Part shown: piece by piece, positions 1 to 10,169 of the stretch
Layout of the letters: each line of letters begins with the position of its first letter
Position numbering within the stretch: position 1 is the first letter of the stretch
NCBI GenBank assembly: GCA_030686995.1
Contig: CM060708.1
Location: 103,937,501 to 104,001,500 of the forward strand
Reading direction: 5' to 3'
From: Artemisia argyi
Lineage: Eukaryota; Streptophyta; Magnoliopsida; Asterales; Asteraceae
DNA: 64,000 bases
Translations under genes and position numbers: made by a program
The notes under the pieces: generated by a model
Seen by the model: the letters and a program-made list of their open reading frames with translations, nothing else
What the model was told of the DNA's origin: nothing
Database searches by the model: none

Positions 1-1565
1 GGTCCACACACTAGCTCTAATTGTCAAACAGGGAATCCGTTTCCTTGTAACAATTACGACTATTCGTTTTCAGACCCACCTCCACAGTACCAAATGACCC
101 AAGCAACTCCTCTTGTTACTGAGCAAGACATTTTAATAGAGGCTCTTAAGATATTGAAAGATCTTAAAGAGGAGTTGGCTACTTCATCGTTTCAAAGCTC
201 TCGTGAGAAATCTATGGCAGAATTACTTGCGGAAGAATGAATAGCTAGAAACGAATTGAGCAAGGAAGAATTGCTAGTCTTAGAACAAGCAGCTAAAACA
301 CGTGCCATATTTCGCAATGCTGCTCTTCTTGACGACGATGATGATGATGTTACCCTTGATATTTCTCAATTTTGTAAGGGTTCATCAAGTTCATCTGTTG
401 TAATTCCTTCCTCGGAAAATCAGGGAGAAAAGACTATGATAGAATTACTAGCAGAAGAACAAATGAAATTTATAAAACCCATGTCTGCTAGTCCTTCTCA
501 ACTCCCTCAGTCTGTTATCACACCCGAAGTTCACACTCACTCTCTGATCATGGGGGATGAGCATCTTAGCACTGTTCCTAATAAGAATCGGACGAATTAA
601 TAAAGTCTAGTTTTGAGATCCTTGTCCCAATCCCGAGAGAGTCACAGGGAACTTTGGATGATATGTGTGATATTCCTTCCCCCATTGAGTGTCCTAAAGA
701 TCAATTTGAGACTTTCTCAGATTTTAGCGATGATTTTACATCTCATGGAGACATTGAGTATGTTGAGGCACCACTGCCTCATTCTGATGTTGATCCTCTT
801 CTTGAGGAGTTCGCTGATGAACTTGCTCACATCGATCCACTTTCCTTGGAAAGTGATGATGGTCTCCTTGACTTCCAAGCCGATCTGGGAGAAATTGAAA
901 GTCTCCTATATCATGATCCGTCACTCACTTCTGATCCCAGCAGTCCAACAGAGAATAATATTCACTTTGTTCCCGAAACATTCAATATCACTCTCACCAA
1001 TCCTCTATTTGAATTCGAATCTGAATTCACTTCGATTTCTGATAATCCAATCTTTGGTATTCGGAATGAGGATTGTGATGAGTCTATTCCGGAACACGAG
1101 TTCACAGATTCACATCTTGTGAATGATTCTCTTCATGAGGAGTTCTCCGGTGAACTCACTCATCATATCATGACTCCTCCGGAGTTTGATAGCCCGGGGG
1201 GAGATGCACTCAATCTTGAGAATTTGCAAATTCCCACCCACCCTCCCGGGATGTTTACGAGCTTACCCTTTGAAATCCAAACTCAGGCTATTGAGCCTCC
1301 TCTCGAGGAAGAAGATCAAATCATGCTTTTTATCATGATTTTCTTCCTTTTCTTCACCTACCGGGTGACTTCTTCTCTTCTTCACTCCTTCGGGAGTGAG
1401 GACACTATATTTGATCCCGGCATTTTCATGTATCATTATCTTGAGCCGGACACTTATCTCATCGGTGTGGAACTTTCACGTGCTTCAAATGTTTGTCCAA
1501 ACATCTTGAATGAAAGTCCGATTGAGATTGTTTCTTCCACATCATGCTTCCCCAAGGACAAATGA
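1..1565 (+). pseudogene. Element A1: broken non-autonomous retroelement ORF (zinc knuckle / acidic / hydrophobic)
   Basis: This is the 3' part of an ORF also found at 7319-8593 plus 19428-20074. The window opens inside a zinc knuckle (GPH..SNC). Next come a charged helical stretch (EELLVLEQAAK), an Asp run, a long acidic region with repeated DPLLEEF-type phrases, and near the C-terminus a hydrophobic segment (FIMIFFLFFTYRV, about 1323-1367) that could span a membrane. The ORF ends with CFPKDK at 1565. The frame is broken twice: a TGA at 238-240 where the sister copy reads CGA, and a one-base loss near 585 that runs into the TAA at 598-600; the rest reads in another frame from about 654. Neither RT nor integrase is present. 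I do not know a function. It resembles hypothetical proteins I recall from Asteraceae genomes, which is recollection and not a search result. Confidence 0.75.
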
Positions 1566-1574
1566 ATTCGGGGT

Positions 1575-1594
1575 CGAGTCAAGCTAGCGACTCG
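1575..1594 (+). other. Stop-proximal hairpin in A1
   Basis: CGAGTC, an 8-base loop, then GACTCG, starting about 10 bases after the stop codon. The same hairpin is at 20084-20103 in A' and at 54248-54267 (minus) in C. An analogous one follows the B ORF at 15524-15542. Confidence 0.6.
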
Positions 1595-1756
1595 GTAAAC
1601 AAAAACAGTAGCATGCATATAGGGTTTTCACCCTAAGTGTGGGGGAGTCCCCCATGCTATGATTACAGAAGTGAAAATACAAAATGGTGTTTTCCACGCT
1701 TGGCTTGTAATGTTGCCCTTTTACGTTCAAAATGTCGGCATAATAGCCGGGATTTT

Positions 1757-1794
1757 GAATATTGAGGACAATATTCATGCTAAGTGTGGGGGGT
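1757..1794 (+). other. Hairpin plus polypurine-like motif in A1
   Basis: The stem GAATATT pairs with AATATTC around a GAGGAC loop (1757-1776). A TAAGTGTGGGGGG motif follows (1781-1793). Copies are at 20265-20284 in A' and 53962-53981 (minus) in C, with a variant in B at 16358-16377. Confidence 0.6.
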
Positions 1795-2340
1795 ATTTCC
1801 CTATTCTAGCGAATTTTATCACATTTTACTATATAATACCCCCGTTTTAGCCAAAATTCAAAAATTTTTAAAAAAAATTCACTGGTGCTTCAAAATTTTT
1901 GTGGTAATCAGTCCGCCTTGTCTAAGCGACAAAAGGGATTGGCTAGTCCAGGAGCAAACGGCTCTTGGTAAAGACATCTCAAATCCGTTTACGGCTGGCA
2001 ATTTGCCCAAAATTGTATGGTTCATCAACTCCCCAAAAACAAATGAATTGGCTAGCCCGCAAGATTATGGCTTGTGGTAAAGGCAGTGGAAAATCCATAA
2101 TTGGTAATCAGCTCACCAAGATGTTGACTATTCCATCAAGAGTTGGCTAGTCCAGAAGCAAACGGCTTCTGGTAAAGACTAATCAAATCCGTTGACAGCT
2201 GGTGGTTTGCTCAAAATCACACGGTTATCAGGTGTGCCACAGTTCTTACACCTGGCTACTCCAGAAGTGATGGCTTTTGGTAAAGAGTTTAAAATCCATC
2301 AAGTTTCCAAAACATTATTGCTAGGGACTAGCAATAGTTT

Positions 2341-2352
2341 AGTGTGGGGGAT
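2341..2352 (+). other. Polypurine tract of element A1
   Basis: AGTGTGGGGGAT lies directly against the TGATGAG start of the LTR, the expected place for plus-strand priming. Confidence 0.7.
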
Positions 2353-5300
2353 TGATGAGTGCTCAAACACTCATTATTTTTGGTCTAATTTGAACTGCAA
2401 AACATACAAAAACACTCAGTAATGCATCAAAATACTAGAAATATTTCAAAATTGTGTTTTATATGTTTTAGATGCAAAATGAGCAAAAACAAATGAAAAA
2501 CGCACAAAGTTTGCAAAATTGGCAGTTTCAGTCCCCCAACTTTCATAAAATTACAAAACTAGTCCCTGGATATTCAAAATATAGAAAATTATCACCAAAG
2601 GTCATTTTGAAATCATAAAATGTTATATTTAGTCCTTTGGTGAAAAATCATAAAAGTTTTGGAAATTTACACTTTTGGTCCCTGGAGTTTCAAACATTGG
2701 CAGATTTGGTCCCTGGTGGGATATTTTTGGATGAAAAATCAATTTTAGTCCTTGGAAATTCAAAATGTTCAATATTGGTCCTTGGATAAAAGATTTTCAC
2801 AAAATGGCAAGTTTAACCCCTAAACTTTGAAAAATATCAATTTTGGTCCTCGGGGTTTCAAATTTTGGAAAATTATAATTTTGGTCCTTATGTTATTCAC
2901 ATGTGACAATTATAGTCCTTGTGATTAAATTTGGAAAATTACATTTTCAGTCCCTATGGTTTTAGTTTTTGCAATTTGGTCCTTGTGATATTTATTAAAA
3001 CCAATTGGACTTTTGCTATTTGTATAATCCAAAAACCCAATCTATCCCTGATCCAGTAACACTTCCCCAAGCCCACACAACCCGGCCCAAAACCTAAACT
3101 AATAACTCATCCCCTTCCCTGGCTTTGACCACAGTCAACCCCAACACCCCGACCACTGTACATTCACCCCTAACCTCTCCCTAATTACCAGTAATCATGT
3201 CTCCCCCCTCCTCTCCAATCCCACAAAACACTCACCAACCCAACCAACCTTCCCATCCCCTCATTAATAACCTTACCAAACCCCACAAACCTGCCCACTC
3301 CCAATTTCCCGCCAAAAAGTATTTTGAACGGCTGAGATTAAAATCAAGCATCCAATGGCTGTGAATGAATTGGGAAAAGAGAGATGTGCCCCAGGGATTA
3401 TAAAAAGTGAAGAAAAGAGAAAAGAAAGAGAGCAGTTTTTTTTAGTTTTAGTTTTTAGTCAAAAATAGTCAATGTAGTTCTAAATTTTAGTTAAGGTTCT
3501 TATTTTGTAATCTGAATTCAGTTGGATTCTACCTTGAAGGTGTTGTAAACTTTTAATGTTTAATGAAATTTCAGTTTAACTTAAGTTTGTTTTTGCTAAA
3601 TTTCTTGTTAAGACTTGTCTTTGCTTAATTGTCAACTAATTAAAAAGGATTTAGCTCTCTACTGTTTCAGTCATACTCTCACAGGCTAAGATATAACTTG
3701 ATGTGAGTTTACACCTCTTAATTTCTGTCTTTAATCCATAATCTCAAAAAGTCAAGAAAAGTCAAAAATAATAGTTACTGTGGTACTTATGGGTGATGGG
3801 TCAGAATTGGAAGGACTATGGGATTATTAGTTTGTTTTTAACAAACTAGATTTTGTAAAAGTCTATCCTATCTGTTTTGAGCAAAGTAAATCAGTGAGTT
3901 CCATTGTACCTTTGTTTAGTAGTTACTTGATATTCAGATTTATTGTTCATTCACTCAGTCATAAGCTTACTTGTTCTATTAATTGAATCTCATGCCTTCA
4001 TTTTAGTAGTCATTAATCTGTCTATCAATTCTGTGTTCAAATTTTGCTTATCCTAGTTTTTTATCTTTTAACTAGCTTGCATAAAGGGGTGTTTGGATTA
4101 GGGTATCCATCTGTGCATTTGAACCTTTCAGTAGTTTAGACTTGTTGAAACATCATTCTTAGGTTCTAGTTACCTCAGTCAAAGCATAACATTTGTATCT
4201 TTTTAAGCCAAAAGTCAATTTTACACAAATCTCACCACCACAGTTAACTGTGGTGGTCATTGAGTTCCATAACTCATCATTTCATAACATAAGTTTCTCT
4301 TTTAACTTATTTTGGTCTCACTTTTACTTATAAACATGTATTCAGTAGTTTAGAGTCAAACAAATCTCACAAAAGTCAAGTTCTTAAGTTTTTTACAAAA
4401 GTCAATTTGCATGCACTTCAGAATTTTACAAAACTTCAAGGAATTTTAGTGAATTTTGTGCAATGATTTAGAGGGTGAAACTTGTTTGTATTTGTTCTAT
4501 ACCATCTCAATTTCATGTTTCTATGGCTCCTTGATTTTTTCAAATTTTTATCTGGGCCCCACAACCCCCAAAAGTCACTTGCAGGGGGCTGTGTGCCCTG
4601 CACCAGCAGTTATCAACCCACCACCACCACTTGGTGGTGGTTTTCTGACCACCTCAGTGGGTTCCATGGCCATTACTTGGTTCCTCTCAACCCCCCTCCT
4701 ACCAGGGATCACAAGTTGACCATTGTTTTGACCTAAGGACCTCTGGGACCCACTTGGATTTGGACCTCAATTCTGTCCCATTCCTGAGTTGCCAAGGAGT
4801 TTGGAAATTGCTTATTTGGCTTTTCCAGCTTATTTAATAAGCTTTAATTGTTGTTTCAACTTCATTTAAGTCCTATAAGCTTGTTTTCACCCTAATCCAT
4901 CTTTGGTTTCAACTTGAAGCTTGTTTCAAAGCTTTTGGCTTTGACAGTTGACCAAAGTCAACTGTCAAGATCATAAGCCCTTAAACAGCTTATTAATAAG
5001 TTTTAAAAAGTGTGTTTTCACAAAAGTCTTTCATTTTTAGGCTTAAATCAAATTTCCAAAAAGAAAATCCAGAAAAGTTAATGTAATTTTTAAGTGATAG
5101 TTTCTATTTAATTTTATTTAAATTTTATTTTTCATTTAGTATTTATTAGAATTAATCTTAGTTTTATTAATTATTAATTAATAATTAGTTTAAAATAGCA
5201 TAATTAGTTTTTATTGAGTAAGACCTAGTTTTTATATTTTTTTATAGCTTTCATATGTTATAAAATAATTTTAGAAATTTTATTAGAATTTTTACTGTTC

Positions 5301-5975
5301 ATTTGCTATTTTTCTTAATTTAAAATAGTTTAATTAGGTAATTAGTATTTAATTAGTAATTAATTAATACAAAAACCACAAAAAGACAAAAATACTTATT
5401 TTTAGTTTTAAAACTTATTTTTAGTTATTTTAAAATTTTAGAAATTTTATTTTCATTTTTCTAGTGTTAAATTAATATTGTATTATATTTAAGTTATTTA
5501 AATATTAATAATAAGTATTAAATAGTATTTAATTAATATTAAATAATTAATTAGTGTTAATATTAATTTTCTTTTTCTAAAAATTTTCTTTTATCTTTTA
5601 GTTTGTAAAAAAGTCATTTTCACCCCCTGGGTGTTTTCAGATTTCCGTTTTTACTTTTTATTTCGTACGTTCGCGTTTTATTTAAACGTAACGTACGCGT
5701 TTTTAAATTTTAAACGTTTCTGGGTTTTCAAAGTTTCCCGTCTTGTTTATATAGCTTATTTAAGCTATTCTCTTCGTATATTCCTTAGTTTAGTCTCACT
5801 CAAACCCCTTTTCATCCAAATTCACCCGATCACGAAACCGTTTGTTAGCAATTCACACCTCGTCGGGACATAACGACCCGGGGAAACTTTATACTTCCGC
5901 GGAGCATTGACTCTAGGCTGTTTGACCTGATTGACAATCCCTGGTCAATTTAGGTTGACCGTTTGGGCTCAATCA
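2353..5975 (+). repeat. 3' LTR of element A1 (about 3.6 kb)
   Basis: It starts TGATGAGTG after the polypurine tract and ends CTCAATCA. Related LTRs are at 20891-24788 (+), 43667-47266 (-), 49380-53390 (-) and 60492-64000 (-). The first kilobase holds a degenerate array of GGTCCCTGG-type phrases (about 2525-2990), then a TATA-like TATAAAAAG at 3399-3407. That would leave roughly 2.5 kb of R plus U5. About 5090-5600 is extremely AT-rich. Near the end are a GACCCGGGG motif and repeated TTGACC phrases shared with the other copies. The end at 5975 abuts the interior of a B-type LTR exactly, which implies that A1 inserted there. No gene is seen in it. Confidence 0.8.
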
Positions 5976-7318
5976 ATTGCCCTAAATCGTTCCTTTTGTG
6001 ATTTTAGGTACTTTGGGAGAGAAATCTGGAAAAGGAAGCAATTCGGACGTTTTTGAAGCATAAAAGTGAAGAAAACGCCAAAGTCTTAATTTTCCTTGCT
6101 GGGAACAGTAGGTGACGGCGTCAAGAAGGAAAATCGGACGGCGTCAAGAGTAATTTCCATGACGACCCAGTACAGAATTGAAGGCGTCACGAAGTAGGGC
6201 GTCAAGAGTAAAATACGTGACGGCCTGGAAAATGCTATAACATGACGGCGTCAAAAGTAGATCAAGGCAGTCCGAGAAGTATTTTGGCGGCGTGATGACG
6301 GCGTCACCAATTTGGTCTTGACGCCGTCAGCCTCAATTTCCTATATATAGTTTTCTATTTTTCATTCATAAAAAGAGAGAAGTTTTGGAGAAACCCTAAG
6401 GCCGAACTTAGTACGAATTTTACAGGTTTTTCAAGGGTTCTCAGCCCTTGAACCCTTTCATGTGTAATTGAGATAAGTGTTCTTTTAATTCAATCAATAT
6501 GTCTATGTGTTGGTTGTCTATATCTTGTTCTTGTCTTAATTCCATCACGCTAGGCTAGATCTATCTTGTGTTTGCTTGGATCTAATGAAACCTAGATGTT
6601 AATTATGTGTTGATTACTTGTTTATGGTTGTATTGGATGAATGATTTCGATGTTAGGCTTAAGAAAACTGGCAGATCTCCAAATGGTAACATGCTTGAAC
6701 GTCTTAGGAAACATGAACCGACGTGCACTAGGTTTTATTGGTTGTATTTAATGCATGAGTAAATTCTAATGATCCCATGTTAGGAGCTTCTTAGCCGGCT
6801 CGACATAGGAGTGAAGTAGACACTCATAGGATTGGGGAATTAAGTGCGCCACCCCATGAATGGTATTAAGGAATACAATCCGTCATCCACGCAACTATAA
6901 CAAGTAATTAACGTGTAAAAGATATCTAGGGAGTAGTGAAATCTAAGTAAACACAACTTCTCCACTTATTGCTCACAACCTTAGTTTAATTTAGTTTATT
7001 TTCATTTCTAGTATTTTATTTTGATTGCATCTTTAGTATTGGGTTATTTGACTAGCAACTAATTCCGCCCAAATCCTTAAAACCCGAGATTTTTACTTGC
7101 TTTCTAAAAAATATAAAAATACAAAAATAATCATCCATCATCTTTAGAACTAGTATTTAGGTTTTCTAATCCTAGCGACACTATTCCTAGCTGAACGATC
7201 AATCCCCCGGTACTTGTCACTATACTATACTACAACGATCAGGTACACTGCCTGGTGGGGGTTGTAAGCTTCTCAAGATCCCTTGAGAGGTAAAGCCTGG
7301 TGCAATTCCCACGTATCA
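5976..7318 (+). repeat. B-type LTR (B'), 5' part cut off by insertion of A1
   Basis: It matches the B LTR from about its position 70 (ATTGCCCTAAATCG) to its CA end (CACGTATCA), clearly diverged from B. Several TGACGGCGTCA palindromes remain (6113-6123, 6243-6253, 6296-6306, and reversed at 6319-6329), with a TATATATAG at about 6344. It is followed by element A' coding sequence and not by a primer-binding site, so it is either a solo LTR or the 3' LTR of an element lying mostly left of the window. Confidence 0.8.
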
Positions 7319-8593
7319 CCCTCCCAAACCTTTTGATTCTTTCTATGTCTCATCCACACCTTCTAATTTGTGAATGGTGTGGTAGTCTTCATAATGGTGG
7401 TAATTGCCCCAGTTGTGGCATGGTAGAGTCAGGAAACGGGTCTGTCTATAACCAAGATCCCTATTCCTACCATGACACGACTGATTTATTCCATCAGCTA
7501 CCACACCATGAGACTCAACAGTTTTACTGTTGTGAGTACTGTGGTGGTTCACACTACAGTTCTGATTGTCAATCAGGAAGCACACTTGTCTATGAGCAAT
7601 TTCCTGATAACAATTATGACTCTAGCACATACAACCTACAGCCACATCAGTTTTACTGTTGTGATTACTGTGGAGGTCCACACTTCAGTTCGGATTGTCA
7701 AACAAGGAATCCATTTCCTTGTAACAATTACGACTATTCGTTTTCAGACCCACCTCAACAGTACCAAATGATCCAAGCAACTCCTCATGATACTGAGCAA
7801 GACCTTTTACTAGAGGCTCTTGAGATATTGAAAGAACTTAAGGAGGAGTTGGCTACTACATCGTTTCAAAACTCTCGTGAGAAATCTATGGCAGAATTAC
7901 TTGCTGAAGAACGAGATGCTAGAAACGAATTGAGCATGGAAGAATTGCTAGTCTTAGAACAAGCAGCTAAAATACGTGCCATATTTCGCAATGCTGCTCT
8001 TCTCGACGATGATGATGAAGTTACCCTTGATATTTCTCAATTTTGTAAGGGTTCATCAGGTTCATCTGTCGTTATTCCTTCCTCGGAAAATCAGGGAGAA
8101 AATACTATGATAGAATTACTAGCAGAAGAACAAATAAAATTTATAAAACCCATGTCTGCTAGTCCTTCTCAACTCCCTCAGTATATTGATATCACACCCG
8201 AAGTTCACACTCACTCTCTAAACATGAGGGATGAGCATCTTAGCACTGTTCCTAATAAGGAATCGGACGAATTAATAAAGTCTAGTGTTAAGATCCTTGT
8301 CCCAATCTCGAGAGAGTCACAGGGAACTTTGGATCATATGTGTGATGTACTTTCCCCTCTTGAGTGTTCAAACGATCATTTTGAGACTTTCTCAGATTTT
8401 AATGATGATTGTACATCTCATGGAGACATTGAGTATATTGAGGCATCGCTCCCACAGTCTGATGCTGATCCTCTTCTTGAGGAGTTCGCCTATGAACTTA
8501 CTCACATCAATCCACTTTCATTGGAAAGTGATGATGGTCTCCTCGATTTCGAAGCCGATCTGGGAGAAATTGAAAGTCTCCTATATCATGATC
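7319..8593 (+). CDS. Element A' ORF, 5' part: triple zinc-knuckle protein interrupted by element B
   Basis: This stretch is open throughout, with an ATG at 7345 (MSHPHLL). Three zinc knuckles of the unusual spacing CX2CX3HX4C follow in tandem: CEWC..H..C (7369-7407), CEYC..H..C (7531-7569) and CDYC..H..C (7660-7698). Then come a charged helical region (MAELLAEE and EELLVLEQAAK), an Asp run and an acidic domain. Autonomous relatives B and C each have one such knuckle in Gag, so this ORF looks like an expanded Gag C-terminus. It stops where B inserted at 8593. The frame resumes at 19428 if B and one copy of the 5-bp duplication are ignored. The true N-terminus may lie beyond the B' LTR. It probably binds nucleic acid, which is inferred from the knuckles only. 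Confidence 0.7.
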
Positions 8594-8796
8594 TGATGAG
8601 GCGAAAAATGATCCGTTTTTAGGGGGTCATTTAGGCCCGAATCCGAATTTATTTGATCAAATATTGCCCTAAATCGTTCCTTTTGTGATTTTAGGTGTTT
8701 GGAGAGTGAATTCTGGAAAAGAGGCTATTTTGGACGTTTTTGGAGCATAAAGTGAAGAAAACAACAAAGTACCAAATCCAAGCTAGAATTACAAGG

Positions 8797-9018
8797 TGAC
8801 GGCGTCAAGGATTTACTCTTGACGGCGTCAGAAAGGATGAATATTTTACCGAAGGTTGTGAAGGCGTCAGATGAAGAGATGACGGCGTCAAAATGACCAA
8901 GATTAATTTACCGAGGGTGGTGACGGCGTCACATAGGCCGTCACGATTGGATCTAGGGCGTCCGAGGAAGTATATGGCGGCGAGTTGACGGCGTCAGATT
9001 TTACTCTTGACGCCGTCA
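8797..9018 (+). promoter_or_regulatory. Array of TGACGGCGTCA palindromes in U3
   Basis: Six 11-bp sites (8797, 8820, 8880, 8921, 8986 and, as TGACGCCGTCA, 9008) with looser half sites between them. Each pairs TGACG with CGTCA across one base. TGACG is the core of plant TGA-class bZIP sites, so a role as a retroelement enhancer is a reasonable inference. The array sits 13-235 bp upstream of the TATA box. Two more copies are in the 3' UTR at 15949 and 15972. Confidence 0.6.
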
Positions 9019-9030
9019 GGACGATTTTCC

Positions 9031-9038
9031 TATATATA
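9031..9038 (+). promoter_or_regulatory. TATA box of the element B 5' LTR
   Basis: TATATATA in the context CCTATATATAG, downstream of the palindrome array and upstream of a leader rich in GA and CT. The equivalent is in the 3' LTR at about 18454. Confidence 0.6.
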
Positions 9039-10005
9039 GTTTTCTAGTTTTTTCATTAAAAAAGAGAGAAGTTTTGGTGAAACCCTAAAGACGATTTTGG
9101 TGCCTCTTTTACAGGTTTTTCAAGGGTTCCAAACCCTTGAGACCTTGCATTGTAATTGAGATAAGTATACTCTTAATTCAATCAATATGTCTATGTGTTG
9201 GTTGTCTATCTTTTGTTCTTATCTTAATTCTACTATGCTAGGCTAAATTTCCTTTGTGTTTGCTTAGATCTAATGAAACCTAGATGTTGATTATGTGTTG
9301 ATTACTTGTCTATTCTTGTTTTGAATGAATGATATTATATGTTAGGCTTAAGAAAACTGGCAGATCTCCAAATGGTAACATGCTTGAACGTCTTAAGAAA
9401 CATGAACCGAGGCGTACTAGGTCTTTATTGGTTGTATTTAATGCATGAGCCACTGTTTACAATCCCTATAGTTGTGCTGGGTCATGGTGTAGGAGGAGAT
9501 AAGAGCTCATAGAGTTGGGGAGTTATGTATGCCACTCCACGAATGGTATTAAGGAATACAACCCGTCATTCATACAAGTGTAACAAGTAATTAACATGTA
9601 AAAGATATCTAGGGAGTAATGAAGTCTAAGTAAACACAATTTCTCCAACCACTGCTCACAACTTTAGTTTAATATTAGTTTAATTTCATTTTCATTAGTT
9701 AATTAGTTATAAAGTAGTTTTTGGGTTAGTTGATTAGCAACTAATTCCGCCCACTCCTTCAAAACCCGAGATTTTACTTGCTTTCATAAAATATAAAAAC
9801 ACAAAAATAATCATCTTCCATCTCTAGAACTTTTAATTAGGTTTTCTAATCCTAGCGACACTATTCCTAAGCTGAACGATCAATCCCCCGGTACTTGTCA
9901 CTATACTATACTACAACGATCAGGTACACTGCCTGGTGGGGGTTGTAAGCCTCGCGAGATCCCTCGAGAGGTAAAGCAAGGTGCGATTCCCACGCATCAA
10001 GTTTT

Positions 10006-10023
10006 TGGCGCCGCTGCCGGGGA
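10006..10023 (+). other. Primer-binding site of element B (tRNA-Asp)
   Basis: TGGCGCCGCTGCCGGGGA starts six bases after the LTR end. It matches the complement of the 3' end of plant tRNA-Asp at 17 of 18 positions, as is usual for Athila/Tat elements. Confidence 0.85.
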
Positions 10024-10169
10024 ATAGTTATTGTCTAGGTTAGGATTTCTTTTTATTAGGTCTACTTGCTAGATTCCTTTCTAGTAAGATTTTATTTTTA
10101 TTTTTAGGTCTTCTTTAGTCTATCTTATTTCTTCGTGCTTTTGTTCGTAACTCTTTACCATCCACCATC

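Larger units (their letters stand above)
1566..2352 (+). other. Element A1 3' untranslated region
   Basis: Non-coding sequence between the A1 ORF and its LTR. It contains several diverged copies of a phrase like GGCTAGTCCAGGAGCAAACG..TGGTAAAGA (near 1940, 2050, 2145 and 2255), a hairpin just after the stop codon, a second hairpin at 1757-1776, and three purine-rich motifs of the form TAAGTGTGGGGG (about 1634, 1781 and 2340). The same phrases appear on the minus strand at 53631-54277 behind element C, which links A to C. Confidence 0.7.
8594..9999 (+). repeat. 5' LTR of element B (1406 bp)
   Basis: It begins TGATGAGGC and ends ACGCATCA. U3 carries six TGACGGCGTCA-type palindromes (8797-9018) upstream of a TATA box at about 9031. 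The R/U5 part contains ordinary AT-rich sequence and a G-rich GCCTGGTGGGGG motif near the end. It is almost identical to 18017-19422. Confidence 0.95.

Noticed and set aside
1584..1850. Small ORFs in the A1 3' UTR
   Set aside because: They overlap hairpins and polypurine-like motifs shared between elements and are not conserved as proteins in A'.
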